A stretch of DNA of 64,000 nt, taken from Reyranella aquatilis. GTDB lineage: Bacteria > Pseudomonadota > Alphaproteobacteria > Reyranellales > Reyranellaceae. The notes below the pieces were generated by a model that made no database searches, was not told the origin of the DNA, and saw only the letters and a list, made by a program, of their open reading frames with translations. Below are positions 36,729 through 49,659 of the stretch, one piece after another. Location: assembly GCF_020880995.1 (NCBI RefSeq), contig NZ_JAJISD010000009.1, forward strand, positions 186,001 to 250,000, read 5' to 3'. Position 1 is the first letter of the stretch, and each line of letters begins with the position of its first letter. The translations under genes were made by a program, and so were the position numbers.

Positions 36729-37895
36729 ATGGATTTCGAGCCCAACCAGGAACAGCAGATGCTGATCGAGCAGGTCCGCCGCTTCGTGCGGGAGGAGATC
36801 ATCCCGCTCGAAGCCAAGCTCGATCCCGACGCCTCCGAACTCGATCCCGCCGATCATGCGCGGCTGGTCGAGAAGACCAAGGCGATGGGCCTGTTCGGAA
36901 TCGATATCCCGAAGGAATATGGCGGTCCCGACATCGACATCGTGACCCGCGTACTGCTCGCCATCGAGATGGCCCAGCATCGCGCCGGTCTCTACGTGCC
37001 CTGCTACGGCACCTTCGGTGGCGCGGGCCTCGCGCAGATCTTCGAGGCCAACGAAGACCAGAAGGAGCGCTACCTCTATCCGACGCTGCGCGGCGAGAAG
37101 AAGGCGTTCTTCGGCCTGACCGAGCCGTCGGGCGGCAGCGACCCCGCGGGCGCGATCCAGACGCGGGCCGAGCGCAGGGACAATGGCTGGGTGCTGAACG
37201 GCGCCAAGCTCTACATCTCCAACGCCGATCGCGCACAGTACGGCATCGTCTTCGCCCGCACCGATTCGTCGAAGGGTCGCGCCGGCATCACCTGCTTCAT
37301 CATCGACAGCGACACGCCGGGCTTCCACGTGCGGCGTGTCGTCCACACCCTGCGCTCGTCGCACTACGCGACCGAGCTCGAGTTCAAGGATTGCTGGGTC
37401 TCGGACCACCAGGTGCTGGGCGAAGTGAACAAGGGCTTCGCGGTCGCCAACGACCGCCTCACCCGCCAGCGCATCCCCTATGCCGCCGGCTGCATCGGCG
37501 TCGCCATCGCCGCGCACGAGATGGCGATCGAATGGGCCAAGATGCGCTCGACCTTCGGCGAGAAGCTTTCGCATCGCCAGGCCGTGCAGTGGATGCTGGT
37601 CGACAACGAGATCGACATTCGCACCGCCAGGCACTTCACCCTCGAAGCCGCCGAGAAGGCACGGCGCGGCCTGCCCTTCAAGATCGAGGCGTCGATCGCC
37701 AAGCTCACGGCGTCGGAAGGCGGCGGGCGCGTCGTCGACCGGGCGATGCAGATCCACGGTGGCATGGGCATGACCAAGGACCTGCCGCTGGAGCGCTGGT
37801 ATCGCGAGATGCGCATCCGTCGCGTCGGCGAGGGTCCCAGCGAAGTGCAGCGCATGGTGATCGCGCGCGAGATCCTGGGGAGCAACCTGCGATGA
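36729..37895 (+). CDS. Acyl-CoA dehydrogenase family protein
   Basis: 388 residues from MDFEPNQEQQMLIEQVR. FAD-dependent dehydrogenase fold, with FFGLTEPSGGSDPAGAIQTR around the flavin and the C-terminal QIHGGMGMTKDLPLERWYRE. It oxidises an acyl-CoA to the 2-enoyl-CoA. The gene overlaps the next by ATGA. Together with the hydratase and CoA-transferase it suggests a short catabolic route for a carboxylic acid activated by CoA transfer. Confidence 0.93.
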   Translation: MDFEPNQEQQMLIEQVRRFVREEIIPLEAKLDPDASELDPADHARLVEKTKAMGLFGIDIPKEYGGPDIDIVTRVLLAIEMAQHRAGLYVPCYGTFGGAGLAQIFEANEDQKERYLYPTLRGEKKAFFGLTEPSGGSDPAGAIQTRAERRDNGWVLNGAKLYISNADRAQYGIVFARTDSSKGRAGITCFIIDSDTPGFHVRRVVHTLRSSHYATELEFKDCWVSDHQVLGEVNKGFAVANDRLTRQRIPYAAGCIGVAIAAHEMAIEWAKMRSTFGEKLSHRQAVQWMLVDNEIDIRTARHFTLEAAEKARRGLPFKIEASIAKLTASEGGGRVVDRAMQIHGGMGMTKDLPLERWYREMRIRRVGEGPSEVQRMVIAREILGSNLR

Positions 37896-39016
37896 GCGCC
37901 ACAGGCCCGCTCGCCGGAATTAAGGTCGTCGAGTTCGGCCAGAACCTGGCCGGTCCCTATTGCGGCCAGATCCTGGCCTTCCTCGGCGCCGAGGTGGTCA
38001 AGGTCGAGCGACCCGAGGGCGACGACGCGCGCAAATGGGGGCCTCCCTTCGTGGAGGGCGATGCGACGGGCTTCATCGCGCTCAATCGCGGCAAGAAGTC
38101 GATCACCTGCGATCTCGCCGATCCCGCCCAGCGCGAGGCGCTGATCGAGCGCATCGGCGCCGCCGATATCTTCGTGCACAATCTGCGGGCCGACGTGCCG
38201 GCGAAGTTCGGCTTCGACGGGCCTGCGCTCACCCGGCGCTTCCCGCGCCTGATCTATGCCGACCTCGGCGCCTTCGGCCATGCCGGCCCGTGGAAGGACC
38301 GGCCGGGCTACGAGCCGATCATCCAGGCCGTCGCCGGCCTCATCTCGCTCAACGGCGATCCGACCGGCCCCGAGGCCCGCATCGGCGTCTCCATCATCGA
38401 CCTGTCGACCGGCATGTGGACGGCGATCGGCGTGCTGGCGGCGCTGGCCAGGCGCACGGCCACCGGCCAGGGCAGCCTCGTGAACACCTCGCTGTTCGAG
38501 AGCGGGCTGATGTGGGCCTCCAACCATGTCGCGGGCTGGTCGGTGACCGGCAAGATGCCGCCGCGCCAGGGCACCGGGCATCCGTCGCTGACGCCCTACC
38601 AGGCGTTCGAGTGCAGCGACGGACCGCTGATGATCTGTCCCGGCAACGACCGGCTATGGCGCAAGTTCGCCGAGGCGCTGGGCCATCCGGAATGGCCAGA
38701 CGAGGAGCGCTTCCGGACCAACGTCCAGCGCAGCGAGCGGCGCGAGCTGCTGCTGGGCATGATCGCCGACATCATGAAGGAGCATCCGCGCGCCCATTGG
38801 GCCGCGAAGCTCGACGCGCTGGGGGTTCCCAACGGTCCCCTGAACTCGGTGCCGCAGGTGATGGAACTGGCACAGGTGGCGGCACTGGCGATGTTCGTCC
38901 AGCCCTATGCCGGCTCGAACGCCCTCTTCCACGGCCTGCCGCTCAGCATCGACGGCGAGCGCGCCGGCGGCATGGAAAAGGCGCCGAAGATCGGCGAGCA
39001 CAACGGCAAGGCTTGA
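37892..39016 (+). CDS. Class III CoA-transferase (CaiB/BaiF family)
   Basis: 374 residues. N-terminal LAGIKVVEFGQNLAGPYCGQ, then the catalytic Asp region (LIYADLGAFGHAGPWKDRPGYE) and the C-terminal VPNGPLNSVPQVME are those of the formyl-CoA/carnitine CoA-transferase family. It moves CoA between carboxylates through a mixed anhydride on the aspartate. Coupled to the upstream acyl-CoA dehydrogenase by a four-base overlap. Confidence 0.92.
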   Translation: MSATGPLAGIKVVEFGQNLAGPYCGQILAFLGAEVVKVERPEGDDARKWGPPFVEGDATGFIALNRGKKSITCDLADPAQREALIERIGAADIFVHNLRADVPAKFGFDGPALTRRFPRLIYADLGAFGHAGPWKDRPGYEPIIQAVAGLISLNGDPTGPEARIGVSIIDLSTGMWTAIGVLAALARRTATGQGSLVNTSLFESGLMWASNHVAGWSVTGKMPPRQGTGHPSLTPYQAFECSDGPLMICPGNDRLWRKFAEALGHPEWPDEERFRTNVQRSERRELLLGMIADIMKEHPRAHWAAKLDALGVPNGPLNSVPQVMELAQVAALAMFVQPYAGSNALFHGLPLSIDGERAGGMEKAPKIGEHNGKA

Positions 39017-39025
39017 GCGAACGGC

Positions 39026-39904
39026 CTAACCGGCGAAGCTCAGGCAGTAGTCACGCACCTGCTGGAGCGGGATGCGCGCATGGCTCTGCACGATGATGAA
39101 CTTGCCGCCCGGATCGGTCCCCGCGGGCAGCTGGACCAGCCGTTCGAAATCGTCGGCCCCCCAGACGCACGACTTCTCGGAGAAGAGGTGGACGTCGGCG
39201 GTGTAACAGGTGTCCCACTCGGCGTGATAGTCGTAGAGCGTCCCATTGATCTCGGCCGCGCTGGTGTAGAGCGAGTACTCGGTCCACGGCACATGGCCGG
39301 GCCGGCTCACGAGCCTCAGCAGCAGCGACGTCGTCGCATCGAGATAGCGGCCTCGCACGCGCGCCAGCGTCTGGCGGGCAAGATCGCCATGCAGGATGTT
39401 GGGCGTGACGGAAAGCCCATGCGCCCTGGGATCGTAGGGAATGCCGATCACCTCGGCCGCGCTGCGCCACCATTCATGATGCTGCTTGGGTTCCCAGCGC
39501 GACAGGGCCCGTTCGTGCTGCAGAAAGGTCTGTGAATCGAAGTCGCCGACGCAACAGACGTCGGAATCGAGGGTCAGGAATCCACCGAAGCCCAATACCG
39601 CCGGTACGTGCAACTTGACGATCTGCTGCCGGTACCAGCCGGTCATCCAGTAGAACGGGCTGAACGGCCGGAAGAAGTCGCCCTCGCGCCGCACATCGAC
39701 GTTGATGTTCGGGAAGCGCGGCAGTTCGGTGCGCAGAAGCCCGGCATCGCGATTGGGCGCGATGATCAGGAGTTCGAACGGCTTGCTGTCCCGCCAGTGC
39801 TTGGCCAGCGATTCGATCAGCAGCCCCGCCCGTTCGAGGTCGCCCCGGCGCTTGATGTTGCGCAGAGCGAGCGGGAGTATTCCTTGTCTGACTTCAGAGA
39901 ACAT
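39026..39904 (-). CDS. Glycosyltransferase-like protein (DUF6492-like)
   Basis: 292 residues, no signal peptide. A GT-A-like nucleotide-sugar motif is suggested by GFLTLDSDVCCVGDFDSQ and the YRQQIVKLHV segment. Remaining regions include HVPWTEYSLYTSAAEINGTL. I recall this pattern in DUF6492 proteins encoded with polysaccharide genes, but no such genes surround it here. It stands alone, convergent with the CoA-transferase gene. Confidence 0.6.
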   Translation of the reverse strand: MFSEVRQGILPLALRNIKRRGDLERAGLLIESLAKHWRDSKPFELLIIAPNRDAGLLRTELPRFPNINVDVRREGDFFRPFSPFYWMTGWYRQQIVKLHVPAVLGFGGFLTLDSDVCCVGDFDSQTFLQHERALSRWEPKQHHEWWRSAAEVIGIPYDPRAHGLSVTPNILHGDLARQTLARVRGRYLDATTSLLLRLVSRPGHVPWTEYSLYTSAAEINGTLYDYHAEWDTCYTADVHLFSEKSCVWGADDFERLVQLPAGTDPGGKFIIVQSHARIPLQQVRDYCLSFAG

Positions 39905-40023
39905 GAGGGCGCATCTCTGAACTACATATGGGCAAGGGACCGCGCGACATCAATTGAGTGCGCGGGCGTCCGGCCCACCGGCGTGAGCGGCACATCGCCC
40001 CATGAGACGACAGCCACGAGACC

Positions 40024-40053
40024 AAAAAAAACGCCGGGCCCAGGGGCCCGGCG
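40024..40053 (-). terminator. Strong rho-independent terminator
   Basis: Stem CGCCGGGCC/GGCCCGGCG with a short loop, followed on the minus strand by UUUUUUUU. It ends the candidate small RNA or the LysR transcript, whose stop is about 200 bases upstream. Confidence 0.85.
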
Positions 40054-40110
40054 AGTCAAACAGGGAGGCTTCACGTCTGGGAGACGTGGGATCATGAGGA
40101 TCCCGAGTTT
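40024..40110 (-). ncRNA. Candidate trans-acting small RNA
   Basis: On the minus strand three hairpins follow in a row: GGGATC/GATCCC (40088-40104), CACGTCT/AGACGTG (40072-40088, loop CCC) and a terminator stem (40032-40053) ending in eight U. Between the second and third lies an unpaired stretch GAAGCCTCCCTGTTTGACT, whose CCTCCC could pair with ribosome-binding sites. This is the layout of Hfq-type riboregulators in alphaproteobacteria. The 5' end is uncertain and no clear promoter was found. It could also be only the 3' tail of the LysR mRNA. Confidence 0.5.
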
Positions 40111-40257
40111 CGAACGCGATCAGCCGAAACTTTTCGTGTCGATAACCTGACCTGAACCTATGCCTCGTGGCTGAGATTGGTAGTGGTGAAGTATTGGACA
40201 CTGGCATGCGGCATGTGCATGCCTCGCACTGAGTATGCAATACTGCAGATCTCGCTG

Positions 40258-41148
40258 TTAAAAACGGGTTTCCGCCACCTTTCGCAGCAGGAAATCGCGA
40301 AAGACGGCAATGCGCTTGGAGTGCCGCAATTCTTCCGGATACGTGAAGTAGACGTCCGTGGTCCGCACGTTCAGGTCGGGCAGCACCATTTCGAGCTTGG
40401 TGGATTCCCGGGCGAGGTAGTCGGGCAGCGAGGCGATTCCCAGCCCCGACTCGACGGCGCGGAAGATGCCATAGGTATTGTTGACCCGCAGCACCACCAG
40501 CCGGGGATTCTGGTCGGCATTGCCTTCGCGCAGCAGCCAGTTCACGTCCTGGACCGGCGCCCGCGCGTCCTCGCCGAAGATGATGAGGCGGTGCTGGTCG
40601 AGTTCCTCGACCGTGGCGGGCTTGCCGTACTTCTGGACGTAGCCGTGTGACGCATAGACGTGACTACGGACGGTCAGCAGGTGGCGCTGAACCAGGCCGG
40701 GCTGGCGCGGCATGACCATGCGAATGGCCACGTCGGCCTCGCGCATGCCGAGGTCCAGTTCGTTGTCCGACAGGACGAGACTCACGTCGATCTCGGGATA
40801 GAGGGCGATGAATTCGTGCATCTGCGCGGTCAGCCACGTCGACCCGAAGCCCACCGTGGCGTGGATCTTGAGTCGCCCGGCGGGCTTGTCCTGGTTGGCG
40901 CGCAGCAGCGCCTCGGCCGTGTTGACCTTGGCCGCCATGTCGCGCGCCGTACGATAGAGCAGCTCGCCCTGCTCGGTGAGGATCAGGCCGCGGGCGTGGC
41001 GGTGGAACAGCATGACGCCCAGCTGTTCCTCGAGGGCGCCGATCTGGCGCGAGATCGCCGACTGGCTGAGCTTCAGCGATTCGCCCGCATGGGTGAAGCT
41101 GCCCGCGTCCGCCACGGCCTGGAATATGCGCAGCTTGTCCCAGTCCAT
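40258..41148 (-). CDS. LysR family transcriptional regulator
   Basis: 296 residues. Winged helix at the N-terminus (DWDKLRIFQAVADAGSFTHA, then LSQSAISRQIGALEEQLG) and a LysR substrate domain. It follows trxB by 30 bases on the same strand and could be read with it. Regulators of this kind next to trxB recur in alphaproteobacteria; the inducer is unknown. Confidence 0.92.
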   Translation of the reverse strand: MDWDKLRIFQAVADAGSFTHAGESLKLSQSAISRQIGALEEQLGVMLFHRHARGLILTEQGELLYRTARDMAAKVNTAEALLRANQDKPAGRLKIHATVGFGSTWLTAQMHEFIALYPEIDVSLVLSDNELDLGMREADVAIRMVMPRQPGLVQRHLLTVRSHVYASHGYVQKYGKPATVEELDQHRLIIFGEDARAPVQDVNWLLREGNADQNPRLVVLRVNNTYGIFRAVESGLGIASLPDYLARESTKLEMVLPDLNVRTTDVYFTYPEELRHSKRIAVFRDFLLRKVAETRF

Positions 41149-41178
41149 TCCCTTGCCTCCCCTTTCTACGTCCGCTGC

Positions 41179-42243
<1,065 letters not shown>

Positions 42244-42326
42244 TCACAGCCAGTCGGCGAAATCTCGCAACTTTATTGCGTGCGTGGCATGGTTCTGGCA
42301 TAGACCCCGGCCAACGGAGGAAAACG

Positions 42327-42806
42327 ATGGCTCGGGCCAAGCTCGATCGAATTGACCGGCGAATTCTCAGCGACCTTCAGTCCAACGGACGCATGACCAA
42401 CGTCGAACTGGCGGAACGGGCGGGCATCTCCGCGCCCCCCTGCCTGCGCCGGGTGCGGGCGCTGGAACGGGCCGGGATCATCAAGGGCTACCATGCCGAG
42501 CTCAGCCCCGAGGCGCTGGGGTACAGCGTTTCGGTCTTCGCCCTCGTCGGCCTGAACAGCCAGGCGGAGGCCGACCTCAAGTCCTTCGAGGAACTGATCG
42601 AGAAGTGGGACGAGGTCCGCGAATGCCACATGCTGGCCGGCGAAGCCGATTTCCTGCTGAAGATCGTCGCGGAAACCTGGGACGAGTATCAGAAGTTCCT
42701 GACCACCCGCCTCACCTCGGCCCCCAACGTCAGCCACGTGAAGTCGATGATGGTGTTCCGCACCGCCAAGCAGGTGCCGGGCGTTCCAATTTCGACAGAA
42801 GCGTAA
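42327..42806 (+). CDS. Lrp/AsnC family transcriptional regulator
   Basis: 159 residues, with GGAGGAAAA upstream. AsnC-type helix-turn-helix (LDRIDRRILSDLQSNGRM, then ELAERAGISAPPCLRRVRAL) and a C-terminal RAM ligand-binding domain (ECHMLAGEADFLLKIVAETW). The trxB-lrp divergent pair is a common alphaproteobacterial arrangement. Confidence 0.95.
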   Translation: MARAKLDRIDRRILSDLQSNGRMTNVELAERAGISAPPCLRRVRALERAGIIKGYHAELSPEALGYSVSVFALVGLNSQAEADLKSFEELIEKWDEVRECHMLAGEADFLLKIVAETWDEYQKFLTTRLTSAPNVSHVKSMMVFRTAKQVPGVPISTEA

Positions 42807-42878
42807 GCATCCGTCGAACTGCCGAGTGGTGGCGGGGGAACCAATAGCGATAGCGCGCACCGTACCCGGGAGGCAAAA

Positions 42879-43253
42879 ATGGCCGAAGACGTCACCTTCG
42901 AGATTCTGCACCGTGTCGCCGACGCCTTCGCCCGCCGCGACGTCGACGGGATCGTGAACTCCTTCGCCGAGGACGGCGAGTTCCGCAACGCCAAGGGCCC
43001 CGACTATTGGGGCCAGAACTTCAAGGGAAAGGCCGCGATCCGCAGCTATTTCGAGCCCCTGTTCGCGGCCGCCAGCGACGTGAAGTGGAACCACACCAAC
43101 GAGTTCATCTGCGGTGACCGGGCGGTCACGGAGTGGCATCGCATCGCCACCTTGCGGACCGGCGAACGCCAGGAATGGCTGGGCTGCGATCTCTACACCT
43201 TCCGCCGCGGCCTGATCGTCATGAAGGACACGTACATCAAGGTCGTCGTCTGA
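42879..43253 (+). CDS. SnoaL-like / NTF2-fold protein
   Basis: 124 residues. SnoaL/NTF2 features: LHRVADAFARRDVDGIVNSF, KGKAAIRSYFEPLFAAASD and the end HRIATLRTGERQEWLGCDLY. Such proteins may be enzymes (polyketide cyclase, ketosteroid isomerase) or binding proteins; the exact activity is not visible. It stands between lrp and yciB on the plus strand with no overlap. Confidence 0.75.
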   Translation: MAEDVTFEILHRVADAFARRDVDGIVNSFAEDGEFRNAKGPDYWGQNFKGKAAIRSYFEPLFAAASDVKWNHTNEFICGDRAVTEWHRIATLRTGERQEWLGCDLYTFRRGLIVMKDTYIKVVV

Positions 43254-43361
43254 GGGTGTCTCTCGCCCCCGCTGCCTGATCACCCCCTCTTGCAGGAAAC
43301 GCTGTGTATTGATAGCGTCCCTTAAATACACGCCGTTATCGCAATAGGGGGATGGCACACA

Positions 43362-43925
43362 ATGAAGGATCTCTTCCAGGCCTCGAAGGTCCTGCTCCTC
43401 GACCTCGCTTCGACCCTGCTCTTCCTCGGCGTGTACGTCGCCACGGGAAACCTCTTCCTGGCCGTCGGGCTGGGCATGGCGCTGGGCCTCGCGCAGATCG
43501 GCTGGCAGCTCTTCCACAAGGAGCCGGTCGAGGCGCTGCAATGGCTCAGCCTGCTGATCATCCTGGCGTCGGGCTCGGCGACCTTCCTCACCGACGATCC
43601 GCTGTTCGTGATGCTGAAGCCCAGCGTGATCTACGTCATCGTCGGACTGGTGATGCTGAAGCGCGGGTGGATGAACCGCTACCTGCCGCCGATCGCGCGC
43701 GCCACCGTGCCCGACCTCGGGATCACCTTCGGCTACGTCTGGGCCGGCCTGATGTTCTTCTCGGCCATCCTGAACATCGTGCTGGCACTTGCGCTCGACG
43801 TCACGACCTGGGCGGCCGTGAAGTCGGTCTGGGCGATCGGCAGCAAGGTCGGCCTGTTCGGGATCCAGTACGCGATCATGAAGTCGACCGGCATCCGCCG
43901 GGCGCGCGCCATGATGGCTAGTTGA
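43362..43925 (+). CDS. yciB: YciB/IspZ inner-membrane septation protein
   Basis: 187 residues with about five membrane helices. Family motifs: [40 protein letters not shown] and the terminal [18 protein letters not shown]. The family is linked to cell division and envelope integrity. Its end overlaps the converging greA stop by a few bases. Confidence 0.93.
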   Translation: MKDLFQASKVLLLDLASTLLFLGVYVATGNLFLAVGLGMALGLAQIGWQLFHKEPVEALQWLSLLIILASGSATFLTDDPLFVMLKPSVIYVIVGLVMLKRGWMNRYLPPIARATVPDLGITFGYVWAGLMFFSAILNIVLALALDVTTWAAVKSVWAIGSKVGLFGIQYAIMKSTGIRRARAMMAS

Positions 43926-44391
43926 ACTGGACGCCCACGACTTCGTAGGACTTGCCGCCGCGCGGCGTTTGGACCTCGACCGTGTCCCCGACGGTCTTGC
44001 CGATCAACGCACGACCGATCGGCGAGGTGATGGAAATCCGCCCCTTGGCGAGATCCGCCTCATAGGGTCCGACGATCTGGTACTTCACCTTCTCGTCGGT
44101 ATCCTCGTCGGCCAGGCGCACGGTGGCGCCGAACTTGATGACCTTTCCCGTCAGCTTCGAGAAGTCGATCACCTCGGTGCGCGAGATGATGTCCTCCAGC
44201 TCGGCGATGCGTCCCTCGATGAAGCTCTGCTTCTCGCGCGCGGACGTGTACTCGGCGTTCTCCGAGAGATCGCCGTGCTCACGCGCGGTCGCGATCGCCT
44301 TGATGATCGCCGGGCGCTCCACGCTCTTCAGCGTCTTAAGTTCGCCTTCGAGGCGCTGCAGCCCCTCGGCGGTCATGGGAATACGTTCCAT
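43918..44391 (-). CDS. greA: Transcription elongation factor GreA
   Basis: 157 residues from [20 protein letters not shown]-terminal coiled coil with acidic tip ([16 protein letters not shown]), and a C-terminal FKBP-like domain ([20 protein letters not shown]). It rescues backtracked RNA polymerase. The frame is open upstream to 44445 but 44391 matches family N-termini. It lies after carB, a frequent arrangement. Confidence 0.97.
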   Translation of the reverse strand: MERIPMTAEGLQRLEGELKTLKSVERPAIIKAIATAREHGDLSENAEYTSAREKQSFIEGRIAELEDIISRTEVIDFSKLTGKVIKFGATVRLADEDTDEKVKYQIVGPYEADLAKGRISITSPIGRALIGKTVGDTVEVQTPRGGKSYEVVGVQFN

Positions 44392-44483
44392 CGCCAAATC
44401 GTCCTTGATCAATCGTACGGCGTCAACGCCGAACGCACCCCGCAACGGGTCGAAATCCGAGGGGTTCCGGGCACTGGCCCGCG

Positions 44484-47729
<3,246 letters not shown>

Positions 47730-47737
47730 GATGGCTC

Positions 47738-48937
47738 TTATTTGCCCTTGCTCGCGTCGATCATCTCGACGAACCGGTCGAAGAGATAATGGCTGTCGGT
47801 CGGGCCGGGCGAGGCTTCGGGATGATACTGGACCGAGAAGGCCGGCCTGTCGGTGCAGCGCAGGCCTTCGTTGATGCCGTCGAACAGCGAGACGTGCGTC
47901 ACCTCGGTGTTCTTGGGCAGCGATTCGGGGATGACGCAGAAGCCGTGGTTCTGCGACGTGATCTCGACCTTGCCGGTCGTCAGGTCCTTCACAGGCTGGT
48001 TGGCGCCGCGATGGCCGCGCTCCATCTTGCGGGTCTTGCCACCGAGCGTGAGGGCCAAGATCTGATGGCCGAGGCAGATGCCGAACAGCGGCACCTTCTT
48101 GTCGAGCACCGCCCGGATGGCAGGCGAGGCATAGACCGCCGTCGCCGCCGGATCGCCGGGGCCGTTCGACAGGAACACGCCGTCGGGCTTGTGCCGCAGG
48201 ATATCGTCGGCCGTGGCCGTCGCCGGCACGACCGTGACCCGGCAGCCGGTGTTGGCGAGGCAGCGCAGGATGTTGCGCTTGGCGCCGTAGTCGACGGCGA
48301 CGACGTGATATTTTGGATTGGTGAGCTTGCCGTAGCCCTTACCCAGCGCCCACGTCGTCTCGTCCCAGTTGTAGGTCTGCTTGGTGGTGACCTCGATCGC
48401 TAGATCCATCCCGTCGAGGCCCGGCCAGTCCTGGGCGATCTGGCGCATCTTGGGGATGTCGAACTTTCCGTCCGGTGCGTGAACGACGACGCCGTTGGGC
48501 GCGCCGCCGTCGCGAATGCGGCGGGTGATGGCGCGCGTGTCGACGTCGCAGATACCCGGCAGATTGTGGCTCTTCAGCCAGTCGTTCAGCGGCTTCACGG
48601 AGCGCCAGTTGGCGGGCTCGGTGATGTCCCCGCGCAGCACGACGCCGCGGGCGGCCGGCGTGATGGTCTCGATGTCCTCGAGATTGGTGCCGACGTTGCC
48701 GATGTGCGGGAAGGTGAAGGTGATGATCTGGCCGGCATAGGAGGGATCGGTGATGATCTCCTGGTATCCGGTCATCGAGGTATTGAAGCAGACCTCGCCG
48801 ACGGCATGGCCGGCGGCTCCCACTCCCTTGCCCCAGAAGACCGTCCCGTCGGCCAGCACGAGCGCGGCCGTGGCCCAACGCGGCGCGGCGTCAGGTACGC
48901 CGGCGGTCTTAGGTGAAGTCATGATGAAATTGCCCAT
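47738..48937 (-). CDS. carA: Carbamoyl-phosphate synthase small subunit (glutaminase)
   Basis: 399 residues from [16 protein letters not shown]; a Met five codons later is an alternative. Class I glutamine amidotransferase with the nucleophile in [18 protein letters not shown] and the His-Glu pair in [11 protein letters not shown]. Supplies ammonia to CarB. The extra N-terminal frame up to 49048 is Arg-rich and lacks a ribosome site. Confidence 0.97.
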   Translation of the reverse strand: MGNFIMTSPKTAGVPDAAPRWATAALVLADGTVFWGKGVGAAGHAVGEVCFNTSMTGYQEIITDPSYAGQIITFTFPHIGNVGTNLEDIETITPAARGVVLRGDITEPANWRSVKPLNDWLKSHNLPGICDVDTRAITRRIRDGGAPNGVVVHAPDGKFDIPKMRQIAQDWPGLDGMDLAIEVTTKQTYNWDETTWALGKGYGKLTNPKYHVVAVDYGAKRNILRCLANTGCRVTVVPATATADDILRHKPDGVFLSNGPGDPAATAVYASPAIRAVLDKKVPLFGICLGHQILALTLGGKTRKMERGHRGANQPVKDLTTGKVEITSQNHGFCVIPESLPKNTEVTHVSLFDGINEGLRCTDRPAFSVQYHPEASPGPTDSHYLFDRFVEMIDASKGK

Positions 48938-49052
48938 TCGTGGGGCTCGCGCGGCCTCGCCCCGGACCCGGCATGGGCGAGGCGATCGGCGAGCCGCGCG
49001 GTTTGTAGCCAAGCCGCCGCGGAGGGTCAAGGCACGGAAGGCAGCCAATTTC

Positions 49053-49072
49053 TAAGCTATTTCAATAACTTA
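49053..49072. promoter_or_regulatory. AT-rich imperfect palindrome upstream of carA
   Basis: TAAGCTATT and AATAACTTA (two-base spacer, one mismatch) in an AT-rich island of an otherwise GC-rich region. It lies between divergent carA and yqeY and is a candidate operator or promoter element. Confidence 0.4.
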
Positions 49073-49147
49073 TTTGCTTTGCCAACAGCGGCCGGGACGA
49101 TTAGTTTCCGCCCCTTAGCCCTCGGGCGAACCAACGGGACCCAAGCG

Positions 49148-49606
49148 ATGCTGCGCGAGAAACTGACCGAAGCGATGAAAGAGGCGATGCGCGCCAAGGA
49201 TCAGGCGGCGCTCGGCACGATTCGGCTCATCCTGGCCAAGCTCAAGGACGTCGATATCGCCGCCCGCACCGAGGCCAGCCGAGAGGGCGTGGCCGACGAC
49301 AAGATCCTTTCGATGATGCAGGGCATGATCAAACAGCGGAACGAGTCGATTTCGCTGTACGAAAAAGGCGGCCGCACCGACCTGGCCGACAAGGAAAAGG
49401 CCGAGATCGCCGTCATCGAGCGCTTTCTGCCCCAACAGATGGACGAAGCCGCCGTCGAGACCGCCGTCCGGGAAGCCATTGCCGCCGCCGGCGCAACGTC
49501 GGTCAAGGACATGGGCGGCGTGATGGCCGCGCTAAAGGGCAAGTATGCCGGCCAGATGGACTTCGCCAAGGCATCGGCTGCCGTCAAAAAAGCGCTGAGC
49601 GCCTGA
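49148..49606 (+). CDS. GatB/YqeY domain protein
   Basis: 152 residues from MLREKLTEAMKEAMRAKD. YqeY family, related to the tail domain of GatB. Typical segments: LRLILAKLKD-like TIRLILAKLKDVDIAARTE, EIAVIERFLPQQMDEAAVE and the C-terminal GGVMAALKGKYAGQMDFAKA. Cytoplasmic, possibly tRNA-linked; function in bacteria is unsettled. It precedes dnaG by 53 bases, a conserved alphaproteobacterial order. Confidence 0.93.
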   Translation: MLREKLTEAMKEAMRAKDQAALGTIRLILAKLKDVDIAARTEASREGVADDKILSMMQGMIKQRNESISLYEKGGRTDLADKEKAEIAVIERFLPQQMDEAAVETAVREAIAAAGATSVKDMGGVMAALKGKYAGQMDFAKASAAVKKALSA

Positions 49607-49659
49607 TCTTCCCCGCTATCCCCTATGGCGTGGCCCCGAACGCGGGACCATCTTAGGGG

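Noticed and set aside
39950-40240. 96-codon minus-strand frame across the terminator near the LysR gene
   Set aside because: It reads straight through a strong terminator hairpin and has no ribosome site or family resemblance; the region fits a small RNA better.
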